A stretch of 64,000 nucleotides of DNA from Gracilariopsis chorda (GCA_003194525.1 NBIV01000111.1:62001-126000); one strand, 5' to 3'. Shown: positions 21,424-32,419, numbered from the stretch's first letter. A program made the numbers and translations. Notes: generated from the sequence alone by a model not told the origin.

Positions 21424-21436
21424 CTGGGCCCATAAC
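21424..21436 (-). other. Primer-binding site matching the internal region of initiator tRNA-Met
   Basis: On the minus strand GTTATGGGCCCAG starts one base after the 5' LTR. The complementary RNA, CUGGGCCCAUAAC, is the anticodon-stem-loop region of eukaryotic initiator tRNA-Met. Drosophila copia is primed by such a half-tRNA fragment. All 13 bases match that known site. Confidence 0.8.
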
Positions 21437-21437
21437 C

Positions 21438-21650
21438 TCTTCCAAGTCGAACGATGAGCTTAACTAACTATTTACACATCAGGCACCAGACTTATTATTA
21501 TATAGACATCGATGTACGTTGGGCTTACAGAGAATATCTAATAAATATCATTGCTTCATGAAACAATTCAGTATGACTCGTAATCTGTAAACCTGTAAAC
21601 AAAATGTGTAGAATATATACACTAATGTAAGCAATTCAATACCTGTGTCA
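21438..21650 (-). repeat. 5' LTR of the minus-strand copia
   Basis: This 213 bp LTR is paired with 17095-17307. It is followed outward by the GTTAT target duplication at 21651-21655. Confidence 0.85.
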
Positions 21651-22121
21651 GTTATAATATGTTGTTTATATATTAGAGTAGAGATACTCTACTTATGCCA
21701 TGCATTGTACGGTTCAAACTGGCAAAAAAACGAGTTTGGGGCATTATGTTGACAGTTTGAACCTTCTGCAAACATATTTGTGTACTCGTCAGTGTTTTGC
21801 AACCAATTTATCTAAATGGTTCTCAGTCAACGGATAGAATACTTAGTGGGGTATATCACAGTCTACGTAGTTCTTATTGAAAGTTTATTATGTTTTAATG
21901 TATCCTAAGCTTATCTGGGCAATGTTGTACTGGCTAGTTGGCCAAATATAATCTCTTTCTATAATTTGTTTTTGATTGCAGTAATTATTTTCTGAGTCGC
22001 TTTTGGGCCGTTTTTGGGGTAGCCTAAGGCAGTAGTGATGTTTGAAATGTGTCACGGGGTTCTGGACTCACTTACAATTTGACGTAAGGGTGACTTACAC
22101 CTGCAAAACATGAGAGGGTGT

Positions 22122-22343
22122 TTATTTTGGCTCGTAATCCATCATTAGAAGCCAATACCAAGTCGCCACGTCGAGCGGCTGATCATTAGCATGGCATGTC
22201 TCTGTACTAAGGGCGTCAGCAAATGCAGGCACCCTGTAGGTATTACGTAGACGCAACAAATTAATTACACGCAACTGCACGCGCTCCATTTTGTGCACTT
22301 TCATTCCATACATATCCCTCTTGGTATAACTGTTATCCAGCAT
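22122..22343 (-). repeat. LTR-like segment related to 36.0-36.15 kb
   Basis: About 150 bp resembles 36010-36150, with shared strings such as CATTAGCATG, GCAGGCAC, GTAGGTATT and AGCCAA in the same order and spacing. At 36 kb the segment lies above a TATA box and copia primer site in what appears to be an LTR U3. This copy is therefore probably a U3 remnant on the same strand. No primer site or partner LTR was found nearby. Confidence 0.4.
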
Positions 22344-22609
22344 ACCGGTTCGAACTAGTATATAGACCCTTAGATAATTTAATTGAAAATTTTAAATCTT
22401 GTAAGACAAGCTTTAGTGCGTTTGCCATGGGACTATCGAACTTAGTCGAAGGATCTTCAAATTTGCAGTTTCAACATATCCAAATCATTCTATCGATTTT
22501 TTCAGTCTCAAACTCTTAGCGTATGATGCTAATGTCACTGCAAAGTGATCTGTTTGCAGCGTTACGGCAGCTACAAAGGGTTCTATACAAGTTCTTTGAG
22601 AACTGTTGT

Positions 22610-22862
22610 GAAAATACGTACAAGGCTGCCACTGACAGAGAAGAACTAACATACGTCATCTGAGTGCCACAACCTTTGACGACAGACGTTAGTATCCCCA
22701 AGGTCGAGTAGTATTCCTATATAAGTAAAGCCCTATCCCCCAAGAGACCTGCATGGACTCCCGGCAGATTCCTGTGACGAATACATTTGGTTGAGGACGA
22801 GGTCACTCTTACTGCGCAAAACATGAACTTCTCACACATGTCAGAAGCGAATGCCACAACTC
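22610..22862 (+). repeat. Solo-LTR-like relic of the 27 kb copia lineage
   Basis: The layout matches the 26929-27167 LTR. ACGTCAT and a CCCCAAGGTCGAGTAG block precede a TATATAA at 22718-22724. An ATG follows about 105 bp later at 22823-22825, opening MNFSHMSEA. The 27 kb LTR has its TATA 103 bp before an ATG opening MNFGKISEA. No primer site or internal region follows, so this is a solo LTR or fragment. The outer borders are approximate. Confidence 0.5.
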
Positions 22863-23512
22863 TACTCTACACCTGAACTTCAATACTAAGTATTATTTGG
22901 TAAATTTGACACAAACCGTATCCTTATCGATAATCTCTATCACGGCTAAAGTCGCGGTGGATCTAATAGAATTAAGAAAACGACAAAATTTGTGTGAAAC
23001 TCACACTCTTGCATGAAAATCGGTACTTCTTCTAGGTTGCCAAGCAATAAGCCAACTATGTAACCCAATTTTCGAAGATCAAAAGTGCGGCCTCAATCAG
23101 CAAAAAACTGCTAACGACGCCTTACACTCCTTTGATTTGTCTGGTATAGTAGAAATAACACACGTCCAGCACCTTTTCAAACCCTTCAATACGTTTAATT
23201 GCGCAATCAAGTCTTGCACACTTATTCAAGGGCCTCACTTCTGTACCAAACTCGCGGGAAGTGCGAAATATGTGATGCAGGTATTTTAAGCCCTGCAATG
23301 GAGCTATTTAATGATCGAAAACTTCTTAGCTGAATATTCGAAAATTTCTCGCCTTCTTGTTTACGTCGCAGTCGACCGACCGTGGGCAACCCAAATCCTT
23401 TTAACTTCTGGTCACCATCTACCATGATGCTTTGGGCTTCGCGTTGCAATACTTCTAGGCCATAGAATTGTATTAGGCCCGGTCCTAAGACAATGGTTTC
23501 GAGTTTTTACTT

Positions 23513-23650
23513 GTAACACTACAAGCTATTCGACGACAGTACAATCACACATGTAGCACTTCAAGCCAGTCTAGTCACATGTATTCTGTACTTCAAGCTA
23601 GTCGACAGTAGAGTTTTGTTCGTAGCACTAGAAGCTCGAGTAGTAACGTT
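23513..23650. repeat. Degenerate ~35 bp tandem repeat, about four units
   Basis: Units of the type GTAGCACTTCAAGCTAGTCG recur with variation, starting near 23513 (GTAACACTACAAGC), 23551, 23588 and 23621 (GTAGCACTAGAAGC). They are separated by short variable stretches containing GACAGTA or CACATGTA. Confidence 0.45.
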
Positions 23651-25027
23651 TAGTGTCTCTTATAGCCGTTTGGAATTTCTCATTCTACAGATTTTGTAAC
23701 TCAAGGACAGTCTGCAGTTTGCTATAAAGACGGAAGATGATGCACCCCTTCCAGGGAAAAGAACCCCACAACTTCATTATTCATCAAATCTCCATTATTT
23801 CCATGATCATTGTTACAGTACTTTCTTTGATCTTATCGATCATGTTCACAAATGTTCTGCTTGACCTGCATATAAAATGTCGTCAACCACTTTCGATGCC
23901 AAAAGTTCCAGCTTCCCATGCCTCTGCATATAGAACAGTTGAGGTTTAAACACGATCTTTGTAAACCTGATGTGTCTCAAATAAATTTAGCTGATTTCTT
24001 GCCATTTTGCTATGGCATTGATAAGACCCTAGGCTGCGGCTACTGAAACCAGTACATCTTGGTTTCTGTCTGGCACTCGCGGGGGTAGATGACGTAAAAA
24101 TTTCTTGCTGCAGGATATTGCAACAAGGCACTTCTGAAATCAATTTTCGCCAGAAGCCATTTGACAATCACCGCTAAAGATAGAAGTATAAGAACGACAA
24201 CTGCATGGCACGTTGCTGAGTCGGATCATAAACAACCCTTCTCCTTATCCTTGCTCCTGTTAACGTCAATTCTTACTTTCATAGGCAGTGCTTCATCGTT
24301 CCTTTTTTCTGCCATGTGTAACCCATGAGTAGTGCTGACATTGGGTATTTCTGGAACGCCTACGGTCGTTATTTTGCGAGCAATTCGCTAAATGCGTTTT
24401 GTTCACGATCGTATGCGTTTTGCGTAACGAATGGTGGAAGTCCCTGTGTATCGTGTAACATGAATTCTGGTGACCCAAAAGCTTTGTAATATGTTCAAAT
24501 TGTTTCCTTCTCAGGGCTCTGTAATTTGTGTCCCGGCGACAACTGCACTTCGCTTGCGTTCATCATAACTGGTTCCTTGATGGTCTGGACAGTACGTCTT
24601 TGAGCGTCTTTATAGTCCAAAAAGTTCCACGTTTTTTCTTCCAGACAAGTAGAGGGGCGATACACCAATATTTGGACAGAATCCTAAAAACGTCCAGTAT
24701 CTCCATAACCAAGACACATCCAGAGCCGTACCACATCTCAAAAGAAGGGCGACAGTTATTTTATTCAACCCACAGAATAACGTGTGGGGCCAGAAAACCA
24801 ATCTGTAACGTTCAAAACACGTGCGACGGCTGAGTGACACAAAAACGCTTCAATGATCGGACAGTCACGGCGCATTGTAACGGTCAAACAATATTTATTT
24901 GATACAAAAATAGCTGCACAGGTCAGGCGAACAGCTACTTTCGAGCGGCAGTTCGACGTCTTGCAATCGCTCGTTTTAGTGCTATCGGGCGTTGTTGCTC
25001 ACGAAAGCGATCGACGCTCATTCCCTA

Positions 25028-26531
25028 CAAAAGAGCTCTGACCCTATCCCGGTCAAAGGTCAAGCGCTTGCAAGCTTGAAGATGCAACTGTAGACGCCCA
25101 TCAGCTGCTTGCATACGTGCAAGCTGCTTGCGTTGCTCTTTGGCGCGTTTTGCTACATCTGCTGCGCGCCTAACACGAAATATTTCGAGGACCTTATCCG
25201 AGGTCATAACGCAATCATTAGTAGTATCTAGGTAGCGACAATCCAACATCCTTGCATTAGAACCCAATACTTTGTTTCTGTATTCAATACATCTCTTCTT
25301 AAAACAATCCTCCAACTAGTCCACAGAAAGAATTCTATCTCCAGTACTAGTATCAGGCCGTGGCATACCCAACAATCGCGCTGGCACCAGAGGCCACAGC
25401 CCAGCCTGCCTGAACCCTGCCTTGATTACATTCCTAAAAAACGCACAGCAGTATGATTCAAGAAGCAGTGCCGTAAACGCAAACATATCAATACGACTTT
25501 CACAATCACTCAGTGTCATTTCGGCACTGATGCGGTTCAAGTGTGACTTGAAGGAGGCAAATGTAGCGGCATCAAGAGGCTGCGTCTTTCCAGAGCTATG
25601 CGCCGGAAGTGTGTACACCACAATGTGGTTCAGATGAAAACGTTCCAATACCTCAAGAGAGATGTGTGCTCGATACGCATCGTAAATTAATAACACCTTC
25701 CTTCCATTCGCCGTTAAATCTTTCACGTAGTCCACAAAATTATCAGCCCAAGCACGAAATTAGACAGTGTCCACCCTACAAATTTTCAGCTCTCGTAGCA
25801 AGAACAGACCGGCGAGATAGATTGACAGCTGGCGTTTAGTAATGCATAACGCCGTCGCGCACGACCGTACGATAGGGAATACTGCTCCCTTTAAAGACGA
25901 CTAGAAGAAGTCCGGTGTCACCAGCAGCACTTACCACTGGTATCATCGTTACTCTGTGATTGTAAATGAATTTCTTCATCAGCATTTCCCGTTTTCTGTT
26001 TTGCAGGAATAACCTTTGCAGTAATTTCACACCAGATACATCTTTGTCGGGGGTTACGCCGACTTCGTCAAGATTAAACATTCGGCGGGCGTCAATATTG
26101 TAGTCAGCGATGAGTCTCCTCACCGTAGCGAAATGATTGGTCAAAGCCTCACCATTTTCAGCCTTGAAGCGCTTGTTTTCCTGCGACAATGGGCATGCAA
26201 AAGATTATCGAGTTGCATGGCGTTTACGGAAGCTTCGTGAAACGTAATCTGAGATGTACGTATGGTTAAAAGGCAGTGCGTTGAGTCGTTCGGGTGGCAG
26301 CATTGCACAAAATGTTTGGATTGCTTCGCGTAGATAGTGATTGGAGAGTGGGGTTCCGCGTGCAGCAAAGAGCAAAAGGAAACAAACTATGGTTTGTTCT
26401 TTTTCTTCCGTGAGCCCACGACGTCGGTCGGGACTGGTGTTCCGGTAATGGTTCACGCGGTAATTAACGGTAGACCTTGGAACGCCAAACTTGCCGTTGA
26501 CTGTGAGGTACGGACGGCCTGCAGCGATTCA
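25028..26531 (-). pseudogene. pogo/Tigger-like DDE transposase, broken
   Basis: From about 26531 downward there is a psq/CENP-B-type helix-turn-helix (GKFGVPRSTVNYRV), then a second DNA-binding region (RGLTEEKEQTIVCFLLLFAA and onward). The DDE_1-type catalytic domain has FNLDEVGVTPDKD near 26080, LIYDAYRAHISLEVLERF near 25690 and SSGKTQPLDAATF near 25590. These correspond to the N-(M/L)-DE, D-x-x-x-x-H and QPLD motifs of the pogo/Tigger/jerky group. A basic C-terminal region follows, with a TAG at about 25318-25316 inside it. In-frame stops (TAA at 26204-26202 and the TAG) and a frameshift near 25740-25830 inactivate it. Terminal inverted repeats and TA duplications were not found. The family cuts and pastes DNA at TA dinucleotides. 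Confidence 0.8.
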
Positions 26532-26928
26532 GACTAGACCGGTTCTAATATGTGGTAACGAGACTCTCTTGATTGGTTTGCCATGGTTTAGTCACAGAAT
26601 TGGAACGTCATCCAAGCGGAGAGAACCGTTGAGATTGATTGCCTAATGGTAAGAATTTGCATATAGTTGCATATTCTCTCATTTGAATTTCGCTGGATGC
26701 GCACCAATACTCTTTTGAAGAGCGCTGAATCGAATGCTATGATTTGTTTTTATTTTCATCCACAGGATTTTGAGATATCCTTTACTTTTTACAACTAATC
26801 ACCATTCTAGCTTCTCAAAATAGCAAAAAGCTTATTTGTAGATGAAATCTCAACATCCAAGTATTAGCGTCGCGTACAGACATTGCTACACCCCCCCTTT
26901 CGTTTCCCTCTTTCTGTCCGTGTACTGT
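26532..26928. other. Non-coding flank; insertion site of the 27 kb copia
   Basis: No gene is seen. The last five bases, ACTGT (26924-26928), are the left copy of the copia target duplication. The same flank resumes at 31854. Confidence 0.6.
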
Positions 26929-27167
26929 TGTGACATTGACGTACAACTTAGGACATAACGTACATAATAGTACATTGCATTAGTATACGTTGTACGTCAT
27001 AGTAACCCAAAGGTCGCGTAGTTAACCTATATAAAGGCACACCAGTTCCCCCAGATAACCGTAAGGGGGACAAGGCAGCTGTGCCACATTGTTGTTTGCT
27101 TGTGATAGACCCTTCCCTACACTGCGCAGTCATGAACTTCGGTAAGATATCCGAAGCACATCTCTCA
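26929..27167 (+). repeat. 5' LTR of the young copia
   Basis: 239 bp, beginning TGTGACATTGACG and ending CATCTCTCA. It contains a TATATAA box and, 36 bp before its end, the gag start codon. Confidence 0.92.
27029..27035 (+). promoter_or_regulatory. TATA box in the 5' LTR
   Basis: TATATAAAGG follows AACC. The same box is in the 3' LTR and, at equal distance from an ATG, in the relic LTR at 22.7 kb. Confidence 0.65.
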
Positions 27168-27180
27168 GTTATGGGCCCAG
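27168..27180 (+). other. Primer-binding site matching internal initiator tRNA-Met, inside the gag frame
   Basis: GTTATGGGCCCAG directly abuts the LTR end. It is identical to the site of the minus-strand copia at 21424-21436 and to the known Drosophila copia primer site. It lies in the gag frame and encodes Val-Met-Gly-Pro. Confidence 0.82.
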
Positions 27181-28276
27181 GGGAGGAGCTCTCCCCAAAC
27201 AACATATTACTACCCCTGAAAGTCCGCCCTGAGACAGATAAACTCCTTTAGAGAGAAGCCGTCTTCGAATGGGCCGAAAATCTATGGGCTGCAGCCAAAG
27301 GTGGTGATTCTAGAGCTAAAGGTGGAGCAGCCACCCTCGGTATGACTCTGTACCGCTCTCTAGAGTTTGGAAGAAAAGAAATGGTCAAAAAGGCCGTACG
27401 CACGGGCGATATCATATTGACGCCAGGATCAGAAGATCAACACCTAACGCAGATTGAAGTGGTGAAAAGGATAGTCGATCTTGTCGCCAAAGATTCTACT
27501 GTTGACCGTTTACGTCGCATCGTGCGTCTGTATAAGGAAATCAATTCCTGTGTTCCATCAGAGGGAGAATCAATCTCCGACTTCGTTAATCACTTTGCCG
27601 GGGCTGCATTGTCATACCTTAATCTGACAAAAGCAGAACAGGAATCCGCTGACAGTCAGAACTTCGCAATTTTTCTGCTCCTAAATGCTCGGCTTACCTC
27701 ACAGACCTTCAGCAATATCATCAGCAATCTCGTTGCAAGTTCCAAGAATAGGACTTCTGAGACGGATTCCATAATCCCAATATCTACGAACAGAATCGCT
27801 ACGATACTCAAAGTCTTAGAATCGGATTCTTCGTCTACCGATCTTCAAGAAGAATCGAAGACGTCCATACTTGCGCTCAGAGCAGCTCTAGACCAGAAAA
27901 CCAAATCCCACCAATCCGGGGATGCGGAATCCTGGATAGGTCTGCACGATGCCATCCTGGCACTAGAAGAAGCGGGACTCGAAGAAAAGGATTGAGAAGA
28001 CGATTCCAAGCCTAATAAGCCGAACGACAGTCAATCCAGGTCTTTCATGAATACCAACCACATGTTCAAGAAGAACAGGAAGCGCAACCGGGATACTGAC
28101 GAATCAGGAAACGGTAAGCAATCGTCGAACGAAGATGCTGAGCGGAAAATGGTAGAGGCCGAAGCAGTCGAAAATGGTACTGAATTGAATCATATCACCA
28201 AACGCGGACGCGATGACAAGCGCGAAAACTACAAACCACGGCCTAGCGAGAAGCATCGTCAGAAAAGCTCGAAACC

Positions 28277-28283
28277 TTTTTTT
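28277..28283 (+). promoter_or_regulatory. Probable -1 ribosomal frameshift site (T7)
   Basis: A run of seven T lies four bases before the gag TAA (28287-28289). In gag phase it reads CCT TTT TTT CAA TAA; slipping back one base gives ACC TTT TTT TCA and enters pol phase, which is open onward. T-TTT-TTT fits the X-XXY-YYZ rule for -1 frameshifting. No downstream pseudoknot was worked out. Confidence 0.55.
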
Positions 28284-28289
28284 CAATAA

Positions 28290-31200
28290 GGGATTCGGAA
28301 GAGGATCCGAATCCCATACTCGACGAAGGGAGCCCTATATCTTCGGGAAGCATAAGAGCCGCCTTGAGACTGTGTGCCGCTATGGACATACAATTCCAAC
28401 CAGATAGACCAAGGTCCCGCTACCATAGAGGATGGGGGAACGAGTGCATCAAGCCCAAACCAGTTCTGTGCTCATGGTCCGTTTCGTTCCAGGACATTCA
28501 TAACCAACCAATATAACTCACATTCGACTTGTTTGACGACGAATCCCCGTTGACGATTGGACTGGATATCAGGAGGTATAGTGTAACGGACATGACTTCG
28601 AAACCAGCCACGATGACAATAAAGCGTCCAGAAGACTCGAAGCCTAGAATTGTCGAAGTGTACGTCACCTCTTCTCGATACAACTCGAGGGCACACATGC
28701 GGATAACCTATATGATGAAGTCACTGCTGTCAGCAAACTCCCAACACATAAGGCCGACCACACTCGCGAAAAGGTTGCATCGACTGACACGCGCGCCACC
28801 AGAAGAGCTGATACAATTATGTAGGAGGTCCGGACACATCTCGAAATCAGTCGAAGAGGAAATAAGAGCGATATCCGACAACTGCCTCATCTGCGCCAAA
28901 TCAGGACCCCCAAAGCCAATGCGAAAGATATCGATCAACCACGTGAACCAGGCATTCAACGTAGAAATACAAATCGATTTCACGTTTGTAGATATCCGAG
29001 GAACGCAATATACTTGTTTTCATATGGTTGACTGCGGCACCGGGTACTCCGAAGCGGGAATAGTAAGTGACCGAAAATCCAACACGACCGTTAGATTGAT
29101 AGAGACCGAATGGATCAATCGACACGGGGCAACAGAAGCATTGTCAGCAGACGACGAAATGACTTCCAAAGAGATTCGACGATTCTTGAACGGGAGGAAC
29201 ATTGAGCTGAAAGTACGACCCGTTAGACGACATAACAAAACAGGCATCATCGAGCGTAAGAACGGCGTCGTTAAACGCATATTGGAAAAGATCCAGAAAG
29301 AAGACTCTACTGACACAGACAAGACCATATTTTCACGCGCGGTTTTCCTTTCAAACCTGTTTACCGGTTCTAAAGTGCTTAGCTCGTTCGAACTAGCCAA
29401 AGGATACGCCCCTTCAATACTGGGTGCACCACGGAGAATGGTATCAGAAGAAGTCATGCAGGCATATATGGAACAATGTGAGACCCGTGCGTTACAAAAG
29501 GTCATGCGATCACGCAACCCTTCCACTCTATCTCAACTTCATATAAACCCAGGAGATGAAATCCTGTTCTACTTCAAGACATCTGCACACAACGTACCCG
29601 ACGAGTGGAGAGAGGCAACCGTAGTGAGAGCACACCCTCATTACGTGGAAGTGCGACGAAAGGAGAAAGGACCTATATCGAAAGTCGCTTACGAGGATAT
29701 ACGACTTCGACCCAGCTCAGCACTCACTACGGAGCTGTCAGAAGGACTCATGGAGGACTACATCGACCTCACGTTAAGCCCCGACCAGAGCGACGGTCAG
29801 GAGAATGAGCCACAGGTTTCAGCATCTCTCATGGCTAGCGTGCAGAAGGAGGAACGCGTACGCAAGGACATGGGAGCATACACCGAAGAACTGCTACAGA
29901 ATTCGGAGATGGAGGGACCCAATACTCTGAATAGCCAGGAACAAGAAGTACTCAAGAGCATGCAAAGAGTAATCGGCACTAGACAGGTCACCGCTCGCGA
30001 AGTCCAGTTCGCACCATCATGGTTGCTCCAAAAAGCCGCAGAAAAGGAACAAAGAGACAACTGGATCGGTGCATACGAGGAAGTCTACGAATCAGAATTA
30101 CCAGACGAGGCCAACATCATTTCGTCGCATACAGTGTACAAGGTGAAACAGGATGAGGACGAAATGCACAAACTCAAAGCCAGACTCGTTACACACGGAA
30201 ACAAGGATGACCACAAAGACGAGATCAGGAAAAATTGTGCAAATGCAGACATGATAATCGTCAGACTCCTTATCAGCATCGCTCTATGTCTAGGATTCTC
30301 CTTTGGCGTGGCAGACATTAAAGGCGCTTACCTACAGAGCGGACCAATCCGCAGGGATATATAGGTCAGACAGGCCCCTGAGTTCAGAATCAAGAGACAC
30401 GTGCTGTGGAAGCTCACGAAGCTACCATACGGCATAGTCGAAGCAGGGAGACAATGGGCCAAAAGTATAGAGACTTGGCTGCTCGATACCATGGCATTCA
30501 CACGCGTATACGGAGTGAACCAAATGTTCCTCCGACGCGATGAAGGTCGTATATATCTTGCAGTAATCAAACTCGTCGACGACCTTCTAGTAGCGGGGCA
30601 GACGTCGGATATATCAAACTTCATGCAGAAGTTACAAGAAGAATTCGAGGTAGGAAAGATCAGACTCGACAGCAAACTCAACTTCGCAGGATGTGATATC
30701 AATATCAACGACGAAGGAGACGTATACCTATCCATGGAGCCCTATCTACAGCGCCTGAACAGCATAGATCTCTCTAGGGCCAGGAGAAGACAAAGGGAGG
30801 ACAAAACCACCGAATACGAGACGCACGAGTATAGATCATTGGCCGGGACGATGATGTACCTTGGATCAGGAGTGCTACCGCAAGCATCTTTCGTCACGTC
30901 TAGAATGCAGCAACAACTAGGAGATTTGAGAGTTAAACACGTCGTCGAAGCCAACGCCATGCTGAGTGAGATACGAAATCTACACCCTGTGATCAAGTTC
31001 GTGCGCCCATTGGGAATATCAGCAGTGGATATTGTTAGCCTTTCGGACGCGTCACACGTAACTAACCAACAACCATATGGACAAACGGGACTCATCTGTG
31101 GACTAAGAATTATGACTGACATGCACGACAAGCCTTTGTTCCACCCGCTATGCTGGGCGAGCTCAAAACAACGCCGAGTAATGTACTCATCGTTCGGGGC

Positions 31201-31570
31201 AGAGATCCTAGCTTGCACGGAAGCAGAAGATAGTGGATACGACATTAAGGAATCGTTCAATAACATCTTCCAGGACTGCGATATCAAGCACCGAATGCTA
31301 GTAGACTCGAAGGCTCTGTTCGATACAGTGACTACCCTACACGAATGCCGAGAGTTTCGGCTGCGCAAAACAGTGACAATGCTGCGAGACGCTTTCGAAT
31401 CCGGTGAGCTTGATAGCATATCTTGGATTCCGGGACGGAACAATATTGCCGACGCATTCACGAAGCGTAGCACGACTCAATCAGCAGAGATGAATCGAAT
31501 GTTGGCTACCGGGTATTGGAACACAGACGAGTCCAAGGGCACCACCCACGATCACGAATCTTGGCAGTGA
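28290..31570 (+). pseudogene. Copia pol: protease, integrase, RT, RNase H; two nonsense codons
   Basis: In phase -1 to gag, open after the slippery run to TGA 31568-31570 except for TAA (28514-28516) and TAG (30362-30364). The protease-like segment LFDDESPLTIGLDI is near 28525. Integrase has an HHCC-type zinc region ending CLICAKSG near 28890, catalytic QIDFTFVD, SADDEMTSKEI and GIIERKNGVVKR, and then SSFELAKGYAPSI. RT has GVADIKGAYLQSG near 30310, where the TAG sits at a position usually Tyr (DI-stop-VRQAP). It continues with KLPYGIVEAGRQWAK and KLVDDLLVAGQ near 30570, with Leu in place of the usual Tyr of YVDD. RNase H has VSLSDASH, SSFGAEILACTEAE, VDSKALFD and NNIADAFTKRS. All catalytic motifs remain, so a few point changes would account for inactivity. 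Confidence 0.88.
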
Positions 31571-31613
31571 ATGTTGCTTCCTCTGAAAGGGCACTAACGC
31601 GACGGGGGGGGTG

Positions 31614-31853
31614 TGTGACATTGACGTACAACTTAGGACATAACGTACATTATAGTACATTGCATTAGTATACGTTGTACGTCATAGTAACCCACAGGTC
31701 GCGTAGTTAACCTATATAAAGGCACACCAGTTCCCCCAGATAACCGTAAGGGGGGACAAGGCAGCTGTGCCACATTGTTGTTTGCTTGTGATAGACCCTT
31801 CCCTACACTGCGCAGTCATGAACTTCGGTAAGATATCCGAAGCACATCTCTCA
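31614..31853 (+). repeat. 3' LTR of the young copia
   Basis: 240 bp, preceded by the G-rich polypurine tract GACGGGGGGGGTG. It differs from the 5' LTR by T for A in CATTATAG, C for A in CCCACAGG, and one extra G in the G run. Confidence 0.92.
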
Positions 31854-31989
31854 ACTGTATGCTGTAGTTCTCAGCTCGCAAATTGTGCCGTGGTATTGTA
31901 CCTCCATAGAACGTATCATTTAACGACCAGTACACCTTAATTCGGTTGCAAACCTCGGGTTCTCGCGGTTTTGTTTCCTTTTCTGGACG

Positions 31990-32229
31990 TTTAGTGCTGT
32001 GCTACTACACATAAATAGTTTCCTCAGGTTCTGTGTTCCCAAAGTCCGCATCAATGGGCGGCGCCGCTCTCGATTCCGAGGTTGTCAGTGTCTCACTGTG
32101 GTGTTCGTGCGTAGTACTGTCCATAAAGTCTGCTATGGTGCTACCGAGGTCATCAATAGCCTCTTGCATAGTAGCGGCTAGCTTGTTTTCGATTATTTCG
32201 GGCTCGACATCTTCATTCGCCACGTTCAC
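31990..32229 (-). pseudogene. Acidic linker after copia integrase
   Basis: A 74-codon open stretch (32229-32005) is strongly acidic (VEPEIIENKLAATMQEAIDD). It lies downstream of the integrase relic. In the 27 kb element the corresponding position, between integrase and RT, also holds an acidic Glu/Asp-rich segment. Assignment is by position only. Confidence 0.35.
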
Positions 32230-32419
32230 CCTTCTTACATTTTTGTAGGCACCATTATCGTTCTGATGTCCAAATCTGAACCTATAATTGTTCTCGGTTG
32301 GGTCTATTTCCCTCTTTTCTCTTTATTCTGGATGATAAAGATTTCAACGCTGTCTCCAGTAGCCAGTAGTAGTTTTCGAACCGCTTCTTATCGCAAAACG
32401 AGCCCAAGTTTGGGCTTTG

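Larger units (their letters stand above)
17095..21650 (-). mobile_element. Ty1/copia LTR retrotransposon, nearly full length but broken
   Basis: Two 213 bp LTRs (17095-17307 and 21438-21650) flank gag-protease-integrase-RT-RNase H in copia order on the minus strand. The sequence outside is GTTAT on both sides (17090-17094 and 21651-21655), a perfect 5 bp target duplication. By hand count the LTRs differ at about 23 of 213 positions, so the insertion is old. About four nonsense codons and three frameshifts inactivate the coding frame. Confidence 0.9.
21656..25027. other. Retroelement debris without recognisable genes
   Basis: No protein with family features was found. The region contains an LTR-like segment (22122-22343), a solo-LTR-like segment (about 22610-22862) and a degenerate short tandem repeat (23513-23650), annotated separately. 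Open frames at 23222-23449 and 24528-24840 have no recognisable domain. Confidence 0.5.
27132..28289 (+). pseudogene. Copia gag starting inside the LTR and reading through the primer site
   Basis: The frame opens at ATG 27132 inside the 5' LTR (MNFGKISEAHLS), crosses the LTR end at 27167 and passes through the primer site, whose bases encode V-M-G-P. It then continues in one phase to TAA 28287-28289, about 385 codons, with TAG at 27249-27251 and TGA at 27993-27995. The middle is helical and capsid-like (ESISDFVNHFAGAALSYLNL near 27567). The C-terminus is very basic (KKNRKRNRDTDESGNGKQ), with no CCHC knuckle. The alternative start at 27342 (MTLYRSLEFGRKEM) is in the same phase, but the LTR start is preferred because a related relic at 22.8 kb keeps MNFxxMSEA and the 35.8 kb relative keeps an open frame across the same site. 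Gag would form the RNA-packaging particle. Confidence 0.75.
26929..31853 (+). mobile_element. Young Ty1/copia element with gag starting in the LTR
   Basis: LTRs at 26929-27167 and 31614-31853 differ by two substitutions and one G insertion in about 240 bp. The target duplication ACTGT is perfect (26924-26928 and 31854-31858). Gag, protease, integrase, RT and RNase H are in copia order. Gag and pol are in different frames, joined by a slippery T run. Despite young LTRs there are two nonsense codons in gag and two in pol. Integrase and RT motifs resemble the copia branch with SxFELAKGY after integrase and PYGIVEAG in RT rather than the classical copia type. Confidence 0.93.

Noticed and set aside
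24528-24840. Open frames on both strands as a gene
   Set aside because: Opposite-strand frames of about equal length overlap and neither has recognisable motifs.
30742-31473. 243-codon minus-strand open frame as a gene
   Set aside because: It lies entirely antisense to copia RT/RNase H, whose motifs are unmistakable on the + strand; it is a shadow frame.
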